Shown here piece after piece: positions 58,307 to 64,000 of a stretch of DNA of 64,000 bases; position 1 is the stretch's first letter; the number at the start of each line of letters is the position of its first letter. The stretch spans positions 62,001 through 126,000 of the forward strand of contig JAGXFW010000023.1 in NCBI GenBank assembly GCA_024637035.1, read 5' to 3'. The position numbers and the translations under genes are program-made. The stretch is from Actinomycetes bacterium (GTDB taxonomy: Bacteria > Actinomycetota > Thermoleophilia > RBG-16-64-13). Below the pieces are notes generated by a model. That model worked only from the letters and a program-made list of their open reading frames with translations. It was not told the origin of the DNA and did not search any database.

Positions 58307-58337
58307 TGAGAGCGCCTTCCGTCCGCAGCCCTGGTCG

Positions 58338-58439
58338 CTACTGCCCGAACCCCTGGCTCTCAAGCAACGTGAAGAGTTCCTCAAGCTCCCGGTCCACTTC
58401 TTCAGTCGATTGTCTGCGTTCGCTGGCCGCCGGGACCAC
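58338..58439 (-). CDS. Small ORF upstream of the PIN gene, candidate antitoxin (start uncertain, may extend upstream)
   Basis: Manual translation (V)VPAASERRQSTEEVDRELEELFTLLESQGFGQ*; the same frame is open upstream (WKPEKRRNVNAWRNGNTDLLCRVGLYGSNI). Confidence 0.35.
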   Translation of the reverse strand: MVPAASERRQSTEEVDRELEELFTLLESQGFGQ

Positions 58440-58540
58440 GATGTTAGAACCATATAGGCCGACGCGGCAGAGCAAGTCCGTATTCCCGTTGCGCCACGCA
58501 TTGACGTTTCGTCGCTTCTCAGGCTTCCACCGGCAATTCC

Positions 58541-59173
58541 CTACCGCTTGAAGGTCGCGCTCATATCCGGCAGACCCGTGGAGGTCACCACGACTCGGTC
58601 GTCACCCACTTCGATGATAACCATGTCGCGGTCCGATGCGCTAATCATGTCGGCGGTTATCGTGAGGGTGAACCGTATCTCCGTAGAGTTCCGACCACCA
58701 GGGTACACGTACACGTCGACAGCGGAGTTGCGCTTGTAAGGGCCGATAGTTGTGTTATCACCACCGAATTCGAGGTCCGGATACCACGACCCCAGGCCCT
58801 TTGTCCAAACCTCCAGCAGGTCGTTCCGGGATTTCACTGTGTCATCGTAGACGGCCAGCCTAAGTGCCACCGATCCGGCGGTAGTGGTCGTCGGCGCTAC
58901 CGTGGTCGTCGTGGTCGGCGCCACCGTGGTCGTTGTGGGCGCGGCTGTAGTGGTCGTCGTAGTCGGCGCTACCGTGGTCGTCGTCGCGGCTATGGTTGCT
59001 GGTACAGAGACGGTGGCGACGGTAGTCGGTGCTGCCTCACCGCCGCATCCGACTGCTCCGAACAGGACGAGCGCAAACAGGATGCCCAGCAGCAGAAGCC
59101 ATCTACTCCCCCAAGCGGCCCCCCTGTGGCCCGCCTCGGTCTTGCCAAGACGGTCGGTCAGTCCCTCAACCAT
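58541..59173 (-). CDS. Thr-rich lipoprotein/membrane protein
   Basis: Hydrophobic LLLLGILFALVLFGAVGCGGEA lipobox-like, then APTTTTV repeats and a C-terminal beta-rich-looking domain; start assigned at MVEGLTDRL. Confidence 0.6.
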   Translation of the reverse strand: MVEGLTDRLGKTEAGHRGAAWGSRWLLLLGILFALVLFGAVGCGGEAAPTTVATVSVPATIAATTTTVAPTTTTTTAAPTTTTVAPTTTTTVAPTTTTAGSVALRLAVYDDTVKSRNDLLEVWTKGLGSWYPDLEFGGDNTTIGPYKRNSAVDVYVYPGGRNSTEIRFTLTITADMISASDRDMVIIEVGDDRVVVTSTGLPDMSATFKR

Positions 59174-59338
59174 GACCCTTCCTCCAATCCAGAGCCCCGA
59201 CGCGCGGCTCACTACGGCCTCCCAGCCAAGCACGCCCCCAAAGGTAATAGGTTGTGCACAGCTACGGAAGTCAACCTTGTCATCCTACAACTTTGGGTGG
59301 ACGGAACGAAACACGGTCGGAGACGCGTGGAGGTTCCT

Positions 59339-59776
59339 TCAAACACTCCCAGTAAACCCGAACGGACTCTTCATCATCTCCTGCCAGCTCCAGGCCGCCG
59401 CGACCCCCTCGGCTGTCGTATCGCCCTCTGGCTGCAGATTCGAACCGTAGAGACCTACGCCCTTGAGCACATGCACCGCAGCGGCCAGCCGGTCCCGAGG
59501 CTCATCGCTCGCGAGTTCCTCCTCCAGCACCGCTACAGCCAATGGTACGAGGGTGCGGAGCTTCTCGCTGCCGACGCCCCACACCTCAGCACGCTTGGCG
59601 TTCAGCGCTGCCACGAACGCGGCGTTCTGGTTGCGCCAGGACCAGACCGTCTGGCGTGACACACCCACCGCGTCTCCGACCTCTTGGTCGGTCTTACCGG
59701 TCACCAGGATGTCGACCGCGTTCTGCTGCGCCACGCTCAGCTGTCGGGATTTGTCGGCATTTGCCATCAGCTCCAC
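59339..59776 (-). CDS. Phage terminase-small-subunit-like/HTH protein
   Basis: LSVAQQNAVDILVTGKTDQEVGDAVGVSRQTVWSWRNQNAAFVAALNAKRAEVWG. Confidence 0.65.
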   Translation of the reverse strand: MELMANADKSRQLSVAQQNAVDILVTGKTDQEVGDAVGVSRQTVWSWRNQNAAFVAALNAKRAEVWGVGSEKLRTLVPLAVAVLEEELASDEPRDRLAAAVHVLKGVGLYGSNLQPEGDTTAEGVAAAWSWQEMMKSPFGFTGSV

Positions 59777-60027
59777 CCCCCATTGCGTTCACTCGTGAGG
59801 TTGTCGGCAGGGGCGCAGCATGTGCTGGTCTCGTCTTCCTTCATGGTTCACTTCCTCTCTTGGAACACCATCTGGCTTCCGGCTTCTACTCCCTCGTATC
59901 AACATGTGACGAAGCCGCTGCCGAGCATCGAGGCACGGCGTACTCTCTAACGTGTTTCCCTTACCCCGTAGGGCGTACTTCCCGTATTAGTGAACCGGGC
60001 CATTTGCAGGTGAATCCATGCCCGTTT

Positions 60028-60087
60028 GTCACACCGTCGTCACACCTTTGGAGCCCTTCGTCACACTTCTGCACGTCCTTGTCACAC
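60028..60087. repeat. Iteron-like array: four GTCACAC boxes at 60028, 60039, 60060, 60081 (spacing 11, 21, 21)
   Basis: cgttTGTCACACcgtcGTCACACctttggagcccttcGTCACACttctgcacgtccttGTCACACccc. Confidence 0.7.
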
Positions 60088-60855
60088 CCCCCCTTGACCC
60101 GCCGGTTCCGAGCGCTGTGGGTAGGTGACAACCTGCCAGCGACAATCTCGACCAATGGGGATACGGCGCAGCAGGCCGTCCCGGAGTGCGTAGTCTGCCC
60201 ACCTCTTCACCTGCTGACGGTGGACCCCGAACTCACGGGCCAGCTCGGAGACTGACACGATGATTTCACCACGGTTCAAGCGGTATGACCGGCCCCGATA
60301 GTCGACGAAGCTCGACTTCCGGTAACGTGCTCTCAGGTACAGGGTGACGAGGAACACCATCAGCCCGTCTTCAACTTGGGTGGCTTCCTTCGGCATGGGG
60401 ACGTAGCCGGAGCGAGGCTTTGCCATGCGGACGGCGCTCGGCATCCATCCACGGTCGCCGTCATCCTTCCACGGACTCAAGAAGTCGGACAACGGCGGCC
60501 CGTGCGTTTCGGTACAACAGCCTTCGCCGTACGGTCCAAAGGACATGCCCAGGTGGAGGGATTCGAGGAGGTCGCGGCTGGCGAACAACCGAAGGTCGCT
60601 CGTGAGCTGGTCCGGCGATGTCGCAAGGGTCTTCGCGAGTTCGTCGAGGTCGAAAAGGTAGGTGCGCGATGCAATCCACTCGAACGACCAACCACGGTAG
60701 AAGATGGGGTCATCCCCGCCACCATACCTCCAGGAAGCGCGGCTGCACTGGTCCCGGAGGACGAGGTAGAGACGCAGCAGACGGGACTCCCTGAGGAGCT
60801 GGTGGGCCTCACCCCGTCCCACCGGCACCCACACTCCGGACGGCGCGGTGACCAC
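60082..60855 (-). CDS. Phage/plasmid-type DNA-binding (replication or regulatory) protein with C-terminal HTH
   Basis: 257 aa; FDLDELAKTLATSPDQLTSDLRLFASRDLLESL and ELAREFGVHRQQVKRWADYALRDGLLRRI. Confidence 0.5.
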   Translation of the reverse strand: MVTAPSGVWVPVGRGEAHQLLRESRLLRLYLVLRDQCSRASWRYGGGDDPIFYRGWSFEWIASRTYLFDLDELAKTLATSPDQLTSDLRLFASRDLLESLHLGMSFGPYGEGCCTETHGPPLSDFLSPWKDDGDRGWMPSAVRMAKPRSGYVPMPKEATQVEDGLMVFLVTLYLRARYRKSSFVDYRGRSYRLNRGEIIVSVSELAREFGVHRQQVKRWADYALRDGLLRRIPIGRDCRWQVVTYPQRSEPAGQGGV

Positions 60856-60861
60856 CGGCGT

Positions 60862-61128
60862 TCACTCATAGCCAGCAGCGGTTCGAGCGTCGTGTGCGAG
60901 ACGCTCGACCGCTGCCACCGCGAAAAGCAACGCGGGTAGCTCACTGACCAGAACATGCACTGCCGGGCCTTCCGGTTCGCCGTCGACGGCGTACGACTTG
61001 ACGCCGAGCGAGTCCCCGCACCTGCGCCGATGGTAGGCGAACTCGACGCGGCGACCGTCGGCGCGTTCGACGCGGACTATGGCCCGTCCCGCGCCGCCGG
61101 GCACGGTAGGCTCGGTCGCCATCACCAT
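60862..61128 (-). CDS. Hypothetical protein
   Basis: 88-aa ORF in co-directional operon between supported phage-type genes. Confidence 0.4.
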   Translation of the reverse strand: MVMATEPTVPGGAGRAIVRVERADGRRVEFAYHRRRCGDSLGVKSYAVDGEPEGPAVHVLVSELPALLFAVAAVERLAHDARTAAGYE

Positions 61129-61153
61129 GACGTCGCAAGCTTGACGAGGACCG

Positions 61154-61351
61154 TCACGATAGGCCCTTGGAAACGGCAGCTACGTGGGCCTTTGCCATCT
61201 CGCTGGTCGGTCGACGGCCTTTCCGGTAGGGCCAGAGGGAACAGTCCTCGATGTGGCACCTACCTACCTCGTGGCGGCTACCGGCGCAACACTCTACGCA
61301 CTTTGTCCGGATAGCCTTGATCGGGGTCGGGACTCCACCCATCGGACTCAT
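61154..61351 (-). CDS. Small phage-type cysteine-rich protein
   Basis: PIKAIRTKCVECCAGSRHEVGRCHIEDCSLWPYRKGRRP, a recurrent small phage protein pattern. Confidence 0.65.
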   Translation of the reverse strand: MSPMGGVPTPIKAIRTKCVECCAGSRHEVGRCHIEDCSLWPYRKGRRPTSEMAKAHVAAVSKGLS

Positions 61352-61572
61352 GCCGCCACCGGTCCGGGGTCACTGGTGCTCGTGCGGCGGCGGGACTCCC
61401 GCCACTCGTCAAGGTCATGCTGCAAGTAGCGAATCCCGCCCAGCCGGTAGTAGGCCGGACCACCACCGAGCCACCGGAGTTTTTCGAGATACTTCGGGCT
61501 CAGTGAGAGGTACTCGGCTGCTGCTCGCGTGTCAAAGTAGCTTTGCCACCCTTGCCGTTCCTGGTCGCTCAT
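61348..61572 (-). CDS. Excisionase/AlpA-like HTH protein
   Basis: FDTRAAAEYLSLSPKYLEKLRWLGGGPAYYRLGGIRYLQHDLDEWRESRR. Confidence 0.8.
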   Translation of the reverse strand: MSDQERQGWQSYFDTRAAAEYLSLSPKYLEKLRWLGGGPAYYRLGGIRYLQHDLDEWRESRRRTSTSDPGPVAA

Positions 61573-61674
61573 TTGGGCGAACCTCCGTGCGTTGTGATGG
61601 GGCGTGCACGGTGACTTTGGCAGGAGTGGGCGAAGTGAAAAACGAAGTTGGATAGGTGGCGGCCGAACTTTGGA

Positions 61675-62475
61675 TTAGCTGCGGTGGGTGCCCTTCTTGA
61701 CGCCGTTGGCGGCGTAAGATGCATGGCTCGGTCTGCCAGGTCCGCGTCCTTCACGTAGCGTGAGTCCGAGCAGTTTGGCCGTCTTCTTCACCGCGCCTTC
61801 TACTGCCTGTTGCTCCACCGGTTTGCGCCGTCCGTCGGCAAGCTCTCTCGTTGCCGTCGCAGTAATGTCCGACCACTCTTCTTCGAGCGCCTGGTAGCGG
61901 ACCAACCACGAGAGATGCTCTCGCAACGACGGCTTGATGGGCGTGCGTTCAAGGTCCGGCCTGGCCTTCACGTCCGCTTCCATGTCGGCAAGGTAGTCCC
62001 GAAGATAACTCTCGAACGCGTCACGAGCGGCTTCCTTGAAAGCCTTGGGGCTCGTTTCGGTGGGTATCCATCCGGCGTGTTCGAAGACGAGCGGTAGGCC
62101 CCTAGGTCCCTCCCACGCGGCGAAAGCAAGACCACGCCACGCCAGCGGCTCCCTGGCCGCGAAGTGTGGGTACCTGTGCCACGTTCCGAGTAGCCGCAAG
62201 GCTTGCTCGTATATCCATTCTTCGTCCAAGTGCCAGCAGTCGCCCCACGCTTTGAGCGTGGTTATTAGCTCGTCGGGGAATGCGAGCAACCAGTGCGGGC
62301 GGGGCCGGGGTCTCAATTCCGCGGAGTTGGTGGCTTCAAACACCGGAAGGACGTCGTCTCGCAATGACCGCAGTACCTCGGGTGCCAGTTCTGCGACGGT
62401 AATGAGGAACTCGTCCCGCGCCAAGGCTCGGGGCACGTTCTCGCCGCTGTACTCCCCGAAGCCGAGGCGGGTCAT
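61675..62475 (-). CDS. Hypothetical protein adjacent to integrase
   Basis: MTRLGFGEYSGENVPRALARDEFLITVAELAPEVLRSLRDDVLPVFEA...; ends GRGPGRPSHASYAANGVKKGTHRS. Confidence 0.55.
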   Translation of the reverse strand: MTRLGFGEYSGENVPRALARDEFLITVAELAPEVLRSLRDDVLPVFEATNSAELRPRPRPHWLLAFPDELITTLKAWGDCWHLDEEWIYEQALRLLGTWHRYPHFAAREPLAWRGLAFAAWEGPRGLPLVFEHAGWIPTETSPKAFKEAARDAFESYLRDYLADMEADVKARPDLERTPIKPSLREHLSWLVRYQALEEEWSDITATATRELADGRRKPVEQQAVEGAVKKTAKLLGLTLREGRGPGRPSHASYAANGVKKGTHRS

Positions 62476-62476
62476 G

Positions 62477-63736
62477 CTACCGCTTCCCGCGTTGCGACTT
62501 GCCGATCGGCACCACGGTCCCCGGTGGTGCGGCATTCATGGCGGCGGCTATCTGTGTGGCTATCACGTCGGCGGCGGCGCGTTGTGGCGAGTCTCCAAGG
62601 TGCGAGTACCTACTCGTGGTGCTCGCCTGCCGGTGTCCGAGCAGGCCCCCTACCACCTGTAAGCCGATGCCAGCGGCGGCTCCGGTACTCGCGAACGAAT
62701 GCCGCAGGGTGTGCAAGGTCACGTCGGACAGGTCCACGTCCGGCAGGTCCTTCGCCTTCTTGCTCGCGCGGTTGCGGATTAGGTACCAACTCTTCGCCGG
62801 GTTGCTTAGGTGCGTCCACTCTCCGGCGGCGTTGCGACGCCTGCCGGTAATCACCCAAGGAGAGCCTTCTTCACGCGGCGCGCGCCGGAGCAGTTCCACG
62901 GCCACGCTAGAGAGCACCACGTGCCGTTGTCCCACCTTCGAGTCATCCAAGTACAGCAAACCGTTTTCAAGGTCTACGCGCTCCCACGTGGCGGCGAGCC
63001 ATTCGCCGGAGCGGCACCCGGTGGTCAGCAGGAGCCACACGAAGAGCGCGTAGAATCGCGTGATCTTCTCTTCGGCTTCAAGCTCCGAGACGGCGCGACC
63101 GATCCGCGAGACTTCCACAGCGGACAGGTAGCGCTCCCGCTTGCGCTCCGGGTACTTCTTGACGTGCCGCGCCGGGTTTGTGCCTTCGGCCCGCCACCCG
63201 TACACTTCCGCTTCGGTCAGCAGCTTCGAGACGACAGCTAGAAGCTTGTTCGCCTGTGCCGGGTGCGCGGACTGATCGCCGTGGAGCTTCGCCAGGTCAG
63301 CGCGTGACACGTCGGCTACCTTCTTCGTACCGAGCTTCTTCACCACGAAGTCGTCAAGCACCCGCAGGTACTCGCGGCGCGTGGCAGGCTTCAGGCGGCG
63401 CTCTATGTGCTCACGCTTGAAGCGCTCTACCAGGTCTTTGACGGTCGGCGCTTCGCGCTGTGCGGCCTTTTCGGTTGCCGGGTCCGCACCCTTTACAACG
63501 GCCGCGAGCGTCTCGCGTGCGAAGTGCCGTGCTTCTTCGGTGGTGAGCGTCCCGGCCTTAGCGAGCGTCAGTCTGCGGCTCCGGCCACCCGCATCCCGGT
63601 ACTGAACAACGTAGGACTTCGCACCGGTCTTCGTTATCCGCAGGCCAAACCCGCTCAGGTCTTCATCCCACAGCAATACGTCCCGCGCCGGGTCTGGCTT
63701 CGCTGCATCCACTGTACGTTTCGTCAGTCGCGCCAC
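62477..63736 (-). CDS. Tyrosine recombinase/phage integrase
   Basis: N-terminal DUF4102-like [111 protein letters not shown]. Confidence 0.95.
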   Translation of the reverse strand: MARLTKRTVDAAKPDPARDVLLWDEDLSGFGLRITKTGAKSYVVQYRDAGGRSRRLTLAKAGTLTTEEARHFARETLAAVVKGADPATEKAAQREAPTVKDLVERFKREHIERRLKPATRREYLRVLDDFVVKKLGTKKVADVSRADLAKLHGDQSAHPAQANKLLAVVSKLLTEAEVYGWRAEGTNPARHVKKYPERKRERYLSAVEVSRIGRAVSELEAEEKITRFYALFVWLLLTTGCRSGEWLAATWERVDLENGLLYLDDSKVGQRHVVLSSVAVELLRRAPREEGSPWVITGRRRNAAGEWTHLSNPAKSWYLIRNRASKKAKDLPDVDLSDVTLHTLRHSFASTGAAAGIGLQVVGGLLGHRQASTTSRYSHLGDSPQRAAADVIATQIAAAMNAAPPGTVVPIGKSQRGKR

Positions 63737-63793
63737 TTCCGTTCTCCCGACTCACCGGTTTCCCGCTGCTAGAGCGGCTTTGCGGCCTTTTCT

Positions 63794-63810
63794 GCTTACG
63801 TAGTGCTTAC
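63794..63810. repeat. Pair of GCTTAC boxes, 11-bp spacing, inverted relative to the outer pairs (putative arm sites)
   Basis: tGCTTACgtagtGCTTACgtgg. Confidence 0.55.
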
Positions 63811-63883
63811 GTGGCGTCGAAGACCGGCCGATTCCGGCCACCGGGACGGAGCCACCTTCGGCCACCGTCGCGGCCCATCCCGT

Positions 63884-63900
63884 GTAAGCACCACGTAAGC
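63884..63900. repeat. Pair of GTAAGC boxes, 11-bp spacing (putative right arm sites)
   Basis: gtGTAAGCaccacGTAAGCagcgtgacgg; surrounding CACCACGTAAGC is shared with the left end. Confidence 0.55.
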
Positions 63901-64000
63901 AGCGTGACGGTGAAACCCAGTATATACGGGTAAAACAGGGTGGCGCAAGGGGAAGACAGAAGGTTAGGGAAAGGTGCCGATTAGCGGCAGAAAGTGAAAG

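Larger units (their letters stand above)
53165..63910. mobile_element. Integrative element inserted in tRNA-Thr(CGT); right end not reached or not identified in window
   Basis: tRNA 3'-half at left end, tyrosine integrase at 62.5-63.7 kb, excisionase-like HTH, phage-type small proteins, phased arm-site pairs at both ends. Confidence 0.75.

Noticed and set aside
58884-59450. VVVVGATVVVV repeat protein on plus strand
   Set aside because: Mirror image of the Thr-rich APTTTT linker of the minus-strand lipoprotein; not an independent gene.
59961-60155. 64-aa minus-strand ORF with CDKD/CDEG/CDDG repeats
   Set aside because: The periodicity is better explained by the phased GTCACAC DNA boxes; the ORF overlaps the end of the HTH gene in another frame.

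Overview
High-GC (about 65%) chromosomal window, probably from a deep-branching Actinomycetota lineage (inference from gene order and protein style). It has three parts. (1) 1-25.3 kb: a continuous minus-strand translation/transcription block: rpsE(partial)-rplR-rplF-rpsH-rpsN-rplE-rplX-rplN-rpsQ-rpmC-rplP-rpsC-rplV-rpsS-rplB-rplW-rplD-rplC-rpsJ / tuf-fusA-rpsG-rpsL / rpoC-rpoB / rplL-rplJ-rplA-rplK-nusG-secE-tRNA-Trp-rpmG, plus tRNA-Met, -Thr and -Tyr. (2) 25.4-53.1 kb: accessory and metabolic genes: an ECF sigma factor with a membrane partner, a MarR/GbsR-type regulator with an RND exporter, an NCS2 purine permease, two EamA transporters, a convergent cluster of zinc-ribbon and modular surface proteins with a duplicated C-terminal cassette, a livFGMHK ABC transporter, and a strong structured-RNA candidate near 52.4 kb. 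(3) 53.2 kb to the window end: an integrative element. Its left end is a 3' half of tRNA-Thr(CGT). It carries a tyrosine integrase, 11-bp-phased arm-site pairs at both ends, an EcoRI-type methylase with a DUF262-HNH nuclease, a HEPN-like operon, a PIN protein and an iteron-like array. The most notable observations are an RpoA alpha-CTD-like domain at the C-terminus of RpoC, the cassette-duplicating modular cluster at 36.8-46.6 kb, the RNA candidate at 52.36-52.49 kb, and the island with its phased repeats. All family calls come from reading the translated sequence; no database search was run.
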